From positions 124,001-188,000 of the forward strand of contig CAJQUW010003595.1 of assembly GCA_907163375.1 (NCBI GenBank): a stretch of 64,000 bases of DNA. The letters are read 5' to 3'. Of this stretch, positions 11,201 through 22,808 are shown one piece after another. This DNA is from Prostheceraeus crozeri. Taxonomy: Eukaryota > Platyhelminthes > Polycladida > Euryleptidae. How positions within the stretch are numbered: position 1 is the first letter of the stretch; each line of letters opens with the position of its first letter. Below the pieces are notes generated by a model. That model did no database searches. It was not told the DNA's origin and saw only the letters and a list, made by a program, of their open reading frames with translations. The position numbers were made by a program, and so were the translations under genes.

Positions 11201-12130
11201 ATGCATCTCGAAGATGTTCTTGGATTTATTGCCTTTTTCCATACAATGGTTGGTAATTATCATACTGATGCAATACAGCTGTGTGATTACGAAAAACAGA
11301 GCGAAGAGATAGGTATAAGAGCAAAGACGATAGCAAATTGCTATAATAGAGGTTTGAATGTGGTTCCTAGAAAGTCGAATTTAGGAGAGAAATTGAGGCA
11401 CAAACCAATAATGAAGTTGGAAATCTCCAGAAACAAAATCATTAAATTTGACGAGAATTCTTTTAAAACTTGGTCAGGACTTCAAATTTTATCAGCTGAT
11501 GACAATTTCATTCGGGAAATATCTCCGGATGCATTCACTCCAATCAGTAATTTGAAACTGTTGCTATTAAGAGGAAACAAACTAAAGATTGGAGAGGATT
11601 TCGAGATCAATACATTACAGAGGATGCCTAACTTGAGGAAATTATCTCTTTCTCATAATCCTTTGGGTGAAATCCCAAACTATTTTTTCAGAGGATTGTC
11701 TAAACTTTATCATCTAGCACTGTATAACACTTCAGGAGGGCTTCAACTCCATGATCATTCATTTGATGGTTTAGTTTCTCTGGGAATACTTGACTTACGA
11801 AGAAATTCTCTTCAAACTCTACCAAAAGAATTGAAAAATAGCTCTGATTCTCGTGAAATAAAAAATCTGACTCTGAATCTGTATCTACATGATAATCCTT
11901 GGATTTGTGACTGTAAATTTAAATGGTTTGTAAACCATGTAAAATCCGGAAATAATTTCGTAAACGTTATTGGCTTCCAATGCTCAGAGCCGCCAGAACT
12001 GCAGAAGAAAGAGCTTTCTGAGATCGAAGCTGATGAGTTAATTTGCTTTAAAAATATGACAGGCTCATATCGTATTATAGTTCAAACCATATCCAAAATC
12101 GTCCACTTCATCATGGCGCCCAGTAACTAG
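11201..12130 (+). CDS. Secreted leucine-rich-repeat protein (LRR1)
   Basis: A single uninterrupted frame of 309 residues. It opens with a short hydrophobic stretch (VLGFIAFFHTMVG, residues 6-18), a plausible but weak signal peptide. A Cys-bearing N-cap follows (CDY ... NCYNRGLNVVP, about 28-57), then about six LRR units ending near residue 215 (for example LKLLLLRGNKLKIG and LGILDLRRNSLQTLP), and an LRR C-cap beginning NPWICDCKFKWF with two later Cys. The last 20 residues are hydrophobic and recur in the paralogue at 27.8 kb. A pyrimidine-rich AG about 40 bp upstream of the ATG could be the acceptor of a 5'-UTR intron. LRR proteins of this shape usually act in recognition or adhesion outside the cell; the ligand cannot be told. 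The gene looks intact. Confidence 0.82.
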   Translation: MHLEDVLGFIAFFHTMVGNYHTDAIQLCDYEKQSEEIGIRAKTIANCYNRGLNVVPRKSNLGEKLRHKPIMKLEISRNKIIKFDENSFKTWSGLQILSADDNFIREISPDAFTPISNLKLLLLRGNKLKIGEDFEINTLQRMPNLRKLSLSHNPLGEIPNYFFRGLSKLYHLALYNTSGGLQLHDHSFDGLVSLGILDLRRNSLQTLPKELKNSSDSREIKNLTLNLYLHDNPWICDCKFKWFVNHVKSGNNFVNVIGFQCSEPPELQKKELSEIEADELICFKNMTGSYRIIVQTISKIVHFIMAPSN

Positions 12131-12865
12131 AGTCATTTTTAAACAATATTAAGTGGTAATAACATGACTTATTTTATTAGTGACGAAGGGCTTCGGTTTG
12201 TCACAGGCCAGTCCATTTATGATTTTTCGTAAATATATGAATATTGATTGTATATGCCTCGAATTTTCTTCATGCTATTTTTCATCAGGGGCGATTGCAC
12301 AGTAGTAGTGTTTGATAGTGAGTTTCTTTTATCTAACAGATCTCTGATAATTGTTAGAGGGTTTTATTCTCTAACCTTAGGTGCTCACAGAACAGTGTCA
12401 GAGTTTTGTTCCAATCCATGCATGAAAAACCCTTTCTAATCTCAGATCAGTGGGATGACGAAGCAAGCATTATCTGCAATTAAATCACTATTGAGTGCAA
12501 GGCACTCAACAATAGTAACCTCTTGCATGGTATTTACAGAAACCAATCACAGACATGCTGTCACTAACCAAGGATGACTTAACCGTCCTTCTGTGTGCAC
12601 GCCAATGGGTTAGTGATGCTGTTGGAGATTCGCTAGCCCAAAGGTGTCTCTATGTGGTCGCTATATACGAAGTAAGGTTGCTAAGTATACAAAAAATACC
12701 AATTCATTTTGTATTTCAGATTCCGTTTGGGTAAAATTCTGTCACAATTCAGAGTCATTATTCCAAAGATTGCATTAATCAGTAGGTTTCGAACATGGGT
12801 GTTTGTTTATATAGGGGTCGCCAGGAAAAACTGCTTCTTTTGTTTTCAACTTAGAAATTGATCAT
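12131..12865. other. No gene; one short hairpin
   Basis: Spacer downstream of LRR1. A compact hairpin with arms around ACTATTGAGTGC and GCACTCAACAATAGT lies at about 12489-12518. It is too short to call a microRNA precursor. Otherwise nothing supportable. Confidence 0.4.
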
Positions 12866-12939
12866 AGAGATCTCTTTACGTATACAACTTTTTCGACACA
12901 TTCCTCGACAGATTTCTCGACACTTTTCTCGACACTTAA
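12866..12939 (+). repeat. Left TCGACAC cluster (inverted partner at 22.75 kb)
   Basis: Contains four tandem-like TCGACA motifs (TTTCGACACATTCCTCGACA, then CTCGACACTTTTCTCGACAC), preceded by GATCTC and ACGTATAC. The reverse complement of 22742-22808 aligns along nearly its whole length, including GATC, ACGTATGC and the spaced TCGACAC units. The two blocks face each other across about 9.9 kb and look like terminal or subterminal inverted repeats of one large element. Confidence 0.6.
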
Positions 12940-14510
12940 TTTTGTGAGCAGAATATTTGGTTTCAATTATATTTTTAATCTACCGAAGGAAAGTCATTTT
13001 AAATAAGACAAGAACTACATTTGTGAATAGTGAGAATAATTCTAACAACAACTCATGATAAGCATTATTTTATTCATTTTTCATTATATTCTTTTTTCAT
13101 TCATTTTGATTCATTGATTCATGAATTCATTTTTTTCTCTACCTAATTTGGGTAGAAAGTGATTTCTCAAACGACAGACACAATATTATGGCGCAATAAC
13201 GCACTCCATTGTTATTTGCAAACGGCATCACCTAAATTATCCTGCTTGCTATTTTGCAGCTACTCGTCGTTAGCAGTCGGACAGATGCAACATTGTACAT
13301 AACAAGGCTTCGGCACCATGAGCAAAGTGAAGAGCTTTAAAGGGAAGAATTTTCAACCATTCCATAAGCAATCATACAACACATTCTTCAACACTGTATA
13401 CTGAGGATTAAGCTTGATCTAATTGTTGCCAGTGATCGCTCAAGTGATCTATCCTACCCGAAGTTTATCAGTGGATGAACGTGATATTGATTGCATCACT
13501 CCCAATCGTGCATGATTCTTTTTATTACAATAAATCACATGATGATATACATGCATCAATTGGATGATAACAGCGAGCAGACGTAGGGCCACACAATGAA
13601 AAATCATTCCGAACTACACCATAATAAAATTTATAAGTTACAGTCTGCATTTAGACGTGATGAGAAGCCGTTGCTGTGTTTGGCGCCGGGATTAAGTTTC
13701 TTGATGGGGCTGCGGAGAATAGACCGCGCTCCACGATGACCGTGAAAATTGGCACATATAGGAGACAAGCGTACATAATAATAAAAACACGAGATTATAG
13801 TCGGTAGAAAATCACAGGTATATTATACACTGAAAAAGATGCAAATACAAGGCGTGACTCATACAAATGACATACTGTCTAGTAGACACAATCATGAAAA
13901 GCAAAAATCAGTTACTTTTCGTTGTCCACTGACATGCCCATGTAGGGGAAAACGATCTAGATTCTCCTAGTAATGAAACAATACGGGAATTGGGATAATG
14001 TCAGCATGATTCGTATAGCAATGTCAAACTGTGATTGAAAATGTTTTCAAATAATCCTTCAATTTTGCATACCTTGGCAATGTGGGTTAATTCGAATGGA
14101 ACAATGCAATTGATGATAGGCCATATACATTTCTGACTCATGATGCTATCGTCTTGTGCTACTCGACGTGGCCTGCCATCAATGATGTCAGTGATATCGC
14201 ATCTACCAGGCTCCCTGAATGTAAAGAGAGAGGAGAATTGAACTCCAAGTGGATATCAACAGACGATTTAACGCAGCCAGCATGAAGGGCTCGACACATC
14301 ATCACCTCGAAAGCTACCGATTCAGAGGTAAGCAAAATCCCTGTTTCTCCATAGAAATTTCCTCTCCGCTACATAGGAAATTTTCTAATTACACAACTTG
14401 AACGGGATCATCATTAAATTACATGCATTTCTTCTCATATGACTAGACTAAATAAAGTCAGCCCGAAGCTTAATAATTCGAAAAGGACGCATACAGCAGC
14501 TCAGTCCTAC
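12940..14510. other. Interior of the large element, unresolved
   Basis: No confident gene. A 28-codon frame with a good context (CACCATGAGC, 13318-13404) starts MSKVKSFKGKNFQPFHKQS. A good splice donor (CAGAG then GTAAGC) lies near 14325. Either could belong to upstream exons of the gene ending at 16159, but no phase-consistent join could be shown. Confidence 0.35.
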
Positions 14511-14514
14511 GTGT

Positions 14515-15085
14515 CATTGATCGATTTTGAAACGATCGACTCAACTACAAGCCCAGTAGCCCCCTCCCAATCATAGCAGATACCTCATTCTATCCAGTTC
14601 CATCTCCCAGGCCATACTCCTCTCGACACTTTTTTACCTCTCCTCGACACATTCGACAAATCCCAAGATTCACTCACTCCTAAGTCTCAGATATCTAACA
14701 CACCTCTATCAATAAAGTGTCGATCGATGTTGAAACGACTCAATTACATGCCCAGCAGCCCCCCAATCATCAGAGATGCCTCCTTCTTTGCTGCTCCACC
14801 TCCCAGGATCCTCTCGACACTTTTTTACCTATCCTCGACACATTCGACAAATCCCAAGATTCACTCACTCCTAAGTCTCAGATATCTAACATACCTCTAT
14901 CAATAAAGTGTCGATCGATGTTGAAACGACTCAATTACATGCCCAGCAGCCCCCCAATCATCAAAGATACCTCCTTCTATGCTGTTCCACCTCCCAGGAT
15001 CCTCTCGACACTTTTTCACCTCTCCTCGACACATTTGACAAATCCCAAGATTCACTCACTCCTAAGTCTCAGATATCTATTATAT
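14515..15085 (+). repeat. 191-bp satellite, short array in plus orientation
   Basis: About three copies of a 191-bp unit containing CTCGACACTTTTT, CTCCTCGACACATTCGAC and GTGTCGATCGATGTTGAAAC. The leftmost copy is clearly diverged and the inner ones are close to the 24-copy array at 16.44-21.0 kb, which runs in the opposite orientation. The array sits in what would be an intron upstream of the exons at 15293-16159. The unit is not a multiple of three and shows no coding constraint. Confidence 0.85.
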
Positions 15086-15292
15086 ATATATATGCCTGTC
15101 TGCTTATGAAAATGAAAGAGGAGATCGGGAAGACTTCCAAATAATCAATTTATGATAAATAGCATAGTTTATTCATCAACCGGTGCATCAGCGTCATGTT
15201 GTGTGGATGATGATGCGTGCAAGAAGTGAAACTTAAATGAATCACGAAATTTCATCTGTTGCCTTAATTGAATAACATGTACAAAATTTCAG

Positions 15293-16159
15293 CTGTATCC
15301 AAATGAACGGCAGCACTTATCAGTTGGAAGGGTCAATGGTGGTCAAAGGATTTGACAACTTTGGTCACTGTACGTATCTGGTCTATTTGTGTACTTGCAC
15401 CTAATCATCATTATGAAGTACTTTAACTTACTATTCTTTGATGCGCTTTCAGTCTTGACGTACGTCTTCCTCAACGGTAAGACATGGGTTTTGGATGATT
15501 CTCACGTAAAAGAAGCGGTTGACATTTATGGCAGTGTGAGAGACGATCTTGGGGTAAGTTTTATTTAATGCACCATATTGTGGGTCGACCAACTCTTTCC
15601 GCTTCCATGTGTTTCATCTTGGTTTCATCTGCTTCAACCACTACTCAATTTTAGCGAATATGTATAGCTTGTTACCGGAAACCGCTTCAAGCAATGAAGC
15701 ATGCGTCGCAACAGCGCACCGGAAAACACCTTCTCCGGGAAACACGTTCTCGACATCAGTGTTTTCGTCTCATAGTTACAATATTTCCGGATTTTGTATT
15801 ACTGACGCTTTCATTAATATTTCCTTAGCCGACTATCTCGTCAGCAAGGATGGAAGCGGTTGACCGATTAATCTCTTCAATGGACCAATACTACTGAGCA
15901 CATTCTTATGATTGCAAAAAGTGCGGAAATTAGCTTCTAATTAATTCCATGAAACTGTGAAAAAAGTTGTGATCGATTCCCTTCCTAATGTGTTTTTGCA
16001 TTCGTTTCTAGAATTTTATTCATGTATTTAGGCTATGTATGGATAAATATTTAATTTGCGTTTCAGTATCGAACACAGTTTGCAATGTACCGGAAACAGT
16101 CAATTACCGGGAGATTACAAAAACGAAAGGAAAAACTCAACGTCGACCTTGATGCATGA
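15293..16159 (+). CDS. C-terminal three exons of a gene with ubiquitin-protease-like His box (partial)
   Basis: Three exons with consensus borders join in phase: 15293-15369 (acceptor TTTCAG, donor GTACGT), 15453-15553 (CTTTCAG, GTAAGT) and 16067-16159 (GTTTCAG, ending in TGA). The joined tail is 89 residues. Exons 1 and 2 contain TYQLEGSMVV, then a GHFLTYVFLNGKTWVLDD segment spanning the first junction, then SHVKEAVDIYG. Exon 3 is basic (QKRKEKLNVDLDA at the end). The pattern L-x-G followed by GH(F/Y)..YV..NGKW..(D)D resembles the His box and DD segment of ubiquitin-specific proteases. That is inference from a short motif. The upstream exons carrying a catalytic Cys were not found. The exons lie between two opposed satellite arrays inside the large inverted-repeat structure, so the gene may be cargo of that element. 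Confidence 0.55.
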
Positions 16160-16179
16160 TAAATGATTTCCAACTTTTT

Positions 16180-16440
16180 GACTTTCCATCCGACGTAATA
16201 TACCTTCTTTCCACTTCCTCATTAGTATCACCGAAAAGAATCTTTTCTGACACTGCGCAAATTTTGGGATTCCTCGAATTCTTCGAGAATGAGGAGCAAG
16301 CTAGGTGCCAAGTCGAGAAAGGCGGAGGGATGGAAAAACATACAACAACATACAATCGCCATTGTGGGGGAGCTGGACCTCCAATACAGTCACTTTAATA
16401 TTCATCAATACTTTATCGATACAGCCATCTTCTTAGACGT
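16180..16440 (-). repeat. Diverged edge copy of the 191-bp satellite
   Basis: Scattered matches to the 191-bp unit in the expected order (GGGATT...TCGAATTCTTCGAGAATGAGG, then TCGATACAG near the end) show an old copy at the array edge. It has decayed far more than the copies in the middle. Confidence 0.5.
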
Positions 16441-19400
16441 CAGAGTGAATTTCAAGATTTCACGAATGTGTCGAGGATAGGAAAAAGTGTCGAGAGGAGC
16501 CTGGGAGGTGGAACAGCATAGAAGGAGGTATCTTTGATGATTGGGGGGCTGCTGGGCATGTAATTGAGTCGTTTCAACATCGATCGACACTTTATTGATA
16601 GAGGTATGTTAGATATCTGAGACTTAGGAGTGAGTGAATCTTGGGATTTGTCGAATGTGTCGAAGATAGGTGAAAAAGTGTCGAGAGGAGCCTGGGAGGT
16701 GGAACAGCAAAGAAGGAGGCATCTCTGATGATTGGGGGGCTGCTGGGCATGTAATTGAGTCGTTTCAACATCGATCGACACTTTATTGATAGAGGTGTGT
16801 TAGATATCTGAGACTTGGGAGTGAGTGAATCTTGGGATTTGTCGAATGTGCCGAGGATAGGTAAACAAGTGTCGAGAGGATCCTGGGAGGTGGAACAGCA
16901 TAGAAGGAGGTATCTTTGATGATTGAGGGGCTGCTGGGCATGTAATTGAGTCGTTTCAACATCGATCGACACTTTATTGATAGAGGTGTGTTAGATATCT
17001 GAGACTTGGGAGTGAGTGAATCTTGGGATTTGTCGAATGTGTCGAGGAGAGGTAAAAAAGTGTCGAGAGGAGTCTGGGTGGAGGAACAGCATAGAAGGAG
17101 GTATCTTTGATGATTGGGGGGCTGCTGGGCATGTAATTGAGTCGTTTCAACATCGATCGACACTTTATTGATAGAGGTATGTTAGATATCTGAGACGTAG
17201 GAGTGAGTGAATCTTGGGATTTGTCGAATGTGCCGAGTATAAGTAAAAAAGTGTCGAGAGGATCCTGGGAGGTGGAACAGCATAGAAGGAGGTATCTTTG
17301 ATGATTGGGGGGCTGCTGGGCATGTAATTGAGTCGTTTCAACATCGATCGACACTTTATTGATAGAGGTGTGTTAGATATCTGAGACTTAGGAGTGAGTG
17401 AATCTTGGGATTTGTCGAATGTGTCGAGGAGAGGTAAAAAAGTGTCGAGAGTATGGCCTGGGAGGTGGAACAGGATAGCAGGAGGTATCTTTGATGATTG
17501 GGGGCTGCTGGGCATGTAATCGAGTCGTTTCAACATTGATAGACACTTTTTTGATAGAGGTATTTTAGATATCTGAGACTTAGGAGTGAGTGAATCTTGG
17601 GATTTGTCGAATGTGTCGAGGAGAGGTAAAAAAGTGTCGAGAGGATCCTGTGAGGTGGAACAGCATAGAAGGAGGTATCTTTGATGATTGGGCTGCTGGG
17701 CATGTAATTGAGTCGTTTCAACATTGATCGACACTTTGTTGATAGAGGTGTGTTAGATATCTGAGACTTAGGAGTGAGTGAATCTTGGGATTTGTCGAAT
17801 GTGTCGAGGAGAGGTAAAAAAGTGTCGAGAGGAGTCTGGGAGGAGGAACAGCATAGAAGGAGGTATCTTTGATGATTGGGGGGCTGCTGGCATGTAATTG
17901 AGTCGTTTCAACATCGATCGACACTTTATTGATAGAGGTATGTTAGATATCTGAGACTTAGGAGTGAGTGAATCTTGGGATTTGTCGAATGTGTCGAGGA
18001 GAGGTAAAAAAGTGTCGAGAGTATGGCCTGGGAGGTGGAACAGCATAGAAGGAGGTATCTTTGATGATTGGGGGGCTGCTGGGCATGTAATCGAGTCGTT
18101 TCAACATTGATCGACACTTTGTTGATAGAGGTATGTTAGATATCTGAGACTTAGGAGTGAGTGAATCTTGGGATTTGTCGAATGTGTCGAGGAGAGGTAA
18201 AAAAGTGTCGAGAGGATCCTGTGAGGTGGAACAGCATAGAAGGAGGTATCTTTGATGATTGGGCTGCTGGGCATGTAATTGAGTCGTTTCAACATTGATC
18301 GACACTTTGTTGATAGAGGTGTGTTAGATATCTGAGACTTAGGAGTGAGTGAATCTTGGGATTTGTCGAATGTGTCGAGGAGAGGTAAAAAAGTGTCGAG
18401 AGTATGGCCTGGGAGGTGGAACAGCATAGAAGGAGGCATCTCTGATGATTGAGGGGCTGCTGGGCATGTAATTGAGTCTTTTCAACATCGATCGACACTT
18501 TATTGATAGAGGTATGTTAGATATCTGAGATGTAGGAGTGAGCGAATCTTGGGATTTGTCGAATGTGTCGAGGAGAGGTAAAAAAGTGTCGAGAGGAGTC
18601 TGGGAGGAGGAACAGCATAGAAGGAGGTATCTTTGATGATTGGGGGGCTGCTGGGCATGTAATTGAGTCGTTTCAACATCGATCGACACTTTATTGATAG
18701 AGGTATGTTAGATATCTGAGACGTAGGAGTGAGTGAATCTTGGGATTTGTCGAATGTGACGAGTATAGGTAAAAAGTGTCGAGAGGATCCTGGGAGGTGG
18801 AACAGCATAGAAGGAGGTATCTTTGATGATTGGGGGGCTGCTGGGCATGTAATTGAGTCGTTTCAACATCGATCGACACTTTATTGATAGAGGTGTGTTA
18901 GATATCTGAGACTTGGGAGTGAGTGAATCTTGGGATTTGTCGAATGTGTCGAGGAGAGGTAAAAAAGTGTCGAGAGGAGTCTGGGAGGAGGAACAGCATA
19001 GAAGGAGGTATCTTTGATGATTGGGGGGCTGCTGGGCATGTAATTGAGTCGTTTCGACATCGATTGACACTTTATTGATAGAGGTATGTTAGATATCTGA
19101 GACTTAGGAGTGAGTGAATCTTGGGATTTGTCGAATGTGTCGAGGAGAGGTAAAAAAGTGTCGAGAGTATGGCCTGGGAGGTGGAACAGCATAGAAGGAG
19201 GTATCTTTGATGATTGAGGGGCTGCTGGGCATGTAATTGAGTCGTTTCAACATCGATCGACACTTTATTGATAGAGGTGTGTTAGATATCTGAGACTTGG
19301 GAGTGAGTGAATCTTGGGATTTGTCGAATGTGTCGAGGAGAGGTAAAAAAGTGTCGAGAGGAGTCTGGGCGGAGGAACAGCATAGAAGGAGGTATCTTTG

Positions 19401-21007
19401 ATGATTGGGGGGCTGCTGGGCATGTAATTGAGTCGTTTCAACATCGATCGACACTTTATTGATAGAGGTATGTTAGATATCTGAGACGTAGGAGTGAGTG
19501 AATCTTGGGATTTGTCGAATGTGCCGAGTATAAGTAAAAAAGTGTCGAGAGGATCCTGGGAGGTGGAACAGCATAGAAGGAGGTATCTTTGATGATTGGG
19601 GGGCTGCTGGGCATGTAATTGAGTCGTTTCAACATCGATCGACACTTTATTGATAGAGGTGTGTTAGATATCTGAGACTTGGGAGTGAGTGAATCTTGGG
19701 ATTTGTCGAATGTGTCGAGGAGAGGTAAAAAAGTGTCGAGAGTATGGCCTGGGAGGTGGAACAGCATAGAAGGAGGCATCTCTGATGATTGAGGGGCTGC
19801 TGGGCATGTAATTGAGTCTTTTCAACATCGATCGACACTTTATTGATAGAGGTATGTTAGATATCTGAGATGTAGGAGTGAGCGAATCTTGGGATTTGTC
19901 GAATGTGTCGAGGAGAGGTAAAAAAGTGTCGAGAGGAGTCTGGGAGGAGGAACAGCATAGAAGGAGGTATCTTTGATGATTGGGGGGCTGCTGGGCATGT
20001 AATTGAGTCGTTTCAACATCGATCGACACTTTATTGATAGAGGTATGTTAGATATCTGAGACGTAGGAGTGAGTGAATCTTGGGATTTGTCGAATGTGCC
20101 GGGGATAGGTAAAAAAGTGTCGAGAGGATCCTGGGAGGTGGAACAGCATAGAAGGAGGTATCTTTGATGATTGGGGGGCTGCTGGGCATGTAATCGAGTC
20201 GTTTCAACATCGATCGACACTTTATTGATAGAGGTGTGTTAGATATCTGAGACTTGGGAGTGAGTGAATCTTGGGATTTGTCGAATGTGTCGAGGATAGG
20301 TAAAAAAGTGTCGAGAGGAGTCTGGGAGGTGGAACAGCATAGAAGGAGGTATCTTTGATGATTGGGGGGCTGCTGGGCATGTAATTGAGTCGTTTCGACA
20401 TCGAATGACACTTTATTGATAGAGGTATGTTAGATATCTGAGACTTAGGAGTGAGTGAATCTTGGGATTTGTCGAATGTGTCGAGGAGAGGTAAAAAAGT
20501 GTCGAGAGTATGGCCTGGGAGGTGGAACAGCATAGAAGGAGGTATCTTTGATGATTGAGGGGCTGCTGGGCATGTAATTGAGTCGTTTCAACATCGATCG
20601 ACACTTTATTGATAGAGGTATGTTAGATATCTGAGATGTAGGAGTGAGTGAATCTTGGGATTTGTCGAATGTGCCGAGGATAGGTAAAAAAGTGTCGAGA
20701 GTATGGCCTGGGAGGTGGAACAGCATAGAAGGAGGTATCTTTGATGATTGGGGGGCTGCTGGGCATGTAATTGAGTCGTTTCAACATTGATCGACACTTT
20801 GTTGATAGAGGTATGTTAGATATCTGAGACTTAGGAGTGAGTGAATCTTGGGATTTGTCGAATGTGTCGAGGAGAGGTAAAAAAGTGTCGAGAGGATCCT
20901 GTGAGGTGGAACAGCATAGAAGGAGGTATCTTTGATGATTGGGCTGCTGGGCATGTAATTGAGTCGTTTCAACATTGATCGACACTTTGTTGATAGAGGT
21001 GTGTTAT
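16441..21007 (-). repeat. 191-bp satellite, main array of about 24 copies
   Basis: The phrase CGATCGACACTTTATTGATA (or a near variant) recurs 24 times at 189-193 bp spacing. Copies differ by a few substitutions and small indels, such as loss of four bases in GATTGGGGGGCTGC or the GAGTATGGCC variant. Some rare variants recur exactly seven units apart (AGCGAATC at 18541 and 19881, TTTCGACATCGA at about 19052 and 20395), so blocks of several units have been copied together. All three minus-strand frames stay open over much of the unit, which produces many overlapping false proteins of 60-190 residues. None is a gene: the unit is not a multiple of three. Confidence 0.93.
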
Positions 21008-21420
21008 GTATATATATGTGTGAGACCCAGGCGTAATTGAACTGAATCTTGGTATTTCTGGATTTTGCCGAGAATAGGTAAGCATGTGTCGAGAAGGAAC
21101 TGGGGGATGGAACGCTTACAGTGAGGAATCTTTCATGATCAAATGGTAGCTGGGCGTCTAATTGAGCCGTTTAGACACACACTCTAATTGCGGGTAATTT
21201 GGTCGTCAACACTCTGTCTTCGAATTCCTCGAATGTGTCACTCGTTGCTTAACATAGTGTCGAAAAAGTCCGTGTTGGATGGAAAAACATCAAAATACTT
21301 CATGATTTCCGGGTGTGTACTAGTTATTCATGATTAGCTGGGCATTCAATTCAACCGTTTTGAAGCTCGATCGACACTTTTGGTAGAGTCATTCTACATG
21401 TCTAAGACATGAGGGTGACC
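21008..21420 (-). repeat. Diverged edge copies of the 191-bp satellite
   Basis: About two further units are recognisable by order (GAGACCCAGG..., GTGTCGAGAAGGAACTGGG, TGTGTCACTCGTTGC, CTCGATCGACACTTTTGGTA) but heavily changed. Together with the left edge, this shows the centre-homogenised, edge-decayed pattern of a satellite. Confidence 0.65.
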
Positions 21421-21564
21421 TGGATCTCTCCAGGTCCTACCCGTTCCATAAGCCTGAAGTTTATCTTTTGCTGATTCGTGCTTCAAATGCTGCATGCAAA
21501 TAGTTAACTATCTAAGGTATCCCGCTTTACCGAACTGCCATGCGGAGGTTGTTGATTCTTTCAG

Positions 21565-21935
21565 TGACTTTGGCGATGGGATTGATGAAACTGGCGGTTG
21601 TTTGTACGCTATTTTCAAAAAGGTGAAAATGGCATGTAGGACTTTAGCATGGCAGCTTTATAGACTCCATTATTATGTTATACCTACGTTCAAGGTGTGT
21701 TACTGAAGGCCTTAGACATGACCAGTGCAGTCTGATGACATCGACAGGCTTGAGAGAACGAGAACCACATGATCAGATGGACAAGTTCTACCAAGCTTTG
21801 CCAGTGTTCATCAATGGATGGACTGCGACAAACCTTGGGATTGATGGTTGGGTGCCGAATGAGATGGTTCAGAAGTCGACAAGACAACCCAAACCTGAGA
21901 AAACAAGAAACGGAGCAAGTAACTTCGGTCAGCAA
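21565..21935 (+). other. Two exon-like segments, unrecognised
   Basis: Segment one, 21565-21622, has a strong acceptor (TTGATTCTTTCAG) and donor (AAG then GTGAAA) and reads DFGDGIDETGGCLYAIFKK. Segment two, best bounded as 21726-21935, ends at a GTAAGT donor, is open, and joins segment one in phase zero. It reads FYQALPVFINGWTATNLG, then IDGWVPNEMVQ, then a basic stretch. I do not recognise either with certainty. The DETG phrase recalls KDZ-type transposases, which would fit a transposon origin, but the similarity is too short to claim. They lie inside the inverted TCGACAC boundaries, on the same strand as the exons at 15-16 kb. Confidence 0.35.
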
Positions 21936-22741
21936 GTAAGTCGTGCTGACAAAAATGGCAATTACACTCATTTATCCGTGGCGATCAGACGCTGGATAAT
22001 GTATTCATTACTCATGTAGGAATACCATTATCACAATTTCATCTGTTTATTGTATTAATCGCAAGTCCGCAGACGACGGAATGCCTCGTCGTTATGATCA
22101 ACTGAAATCTGACCACGAGTTAAAATTCAGTCGGCAGACAATTGAACCGATATCATATCTCATTAGCAGCGCGATAATGCCGCTTTCTTGATAAGACATT
22201 ATTACGATTTTCTTGAAAAAGATAACATTCACCAAAATGTGCTCAATAAAGATCACAGTAGTATACAGATTGTCCACAATGTTATTTAGTTGTCTCTACT
22301 GATGATCAACAATGCTATATCCGTGGTGAGAGGTCCGTACATCACTTATTTGAACATCACTAACAACTAAAAGAGGATATGATGATGAGATGTGCAAAAT
22401 GAGATGTACAGACCAATAAATATCAGTAAAGTTATTTTCCAGAGAGAACGTACACTCTCGGAGATTTTTAAAGACTATCGAGTAAATAAGCCTTTAAAAT
22501 CATGATTATGCATCTAGAGGTAAGATCATGATCAGTACAGATAGTGTAGGAATTCGATAGGACTCGATATGACAATAACTGAAACCGGTGGGGCAAGTGA
22601 CGTTCTGTAAATTTTATTAAGAAAGCATGAAGCTTTCACGTGGTTTCAAGCTTTCATGTGCAAAAACACGTAGTTTTAAGTACGTAAATTATATGCAAAC
22701 AGAAAAATAAAATATTAAATTTTTCGAAACGTTTCTGATTG
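21936..22741. other. No recognisable gene
   Basis: AT-rich interior of the large structure, right of the exon-like segments. No exon or repeat call possible. Confidence 0.4.
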
Positions 22742-22808
22742 GTCGAAATTTAGTGTCGAGAAAAGTGTCGAGGAATGTGTCGAGAAACTTGCATACGTGA
22801 TCTCTTTC
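22742..22808 (-). repeat. Right TCGACAC cluster (inverted partner at 12.87 kb)
   Basis: AGTGTCGAGAAAAGTGTCGA followed by GGAATGTGTCGAG and GCATACGTGATC. It is the reverse-complement counterpart of the left cluster and has lost one motif unit relative to it. It marks the likely right end of the 9.9-kb structure. Confidence 0.6.

Noticed and set aside
12489-12518. microRNA precursor
   Set aside because: The stem is about a dozen pairs, too short, with no second arm extension.
14717-20985. Dozens of overlapping 60-190 residue frames with a shared SIDVETTQLHAQQ-like text
   Set aside because: They are one 191-bp repeat read in three frames. The unit is not a multiple of three and indels do not respect codons, so there is no gene.
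16441-21007. CRISPR-like array
   Set aside because: Units are 191 bp, contiguous and without unique spacers, in an animal genome. It is a satellite.
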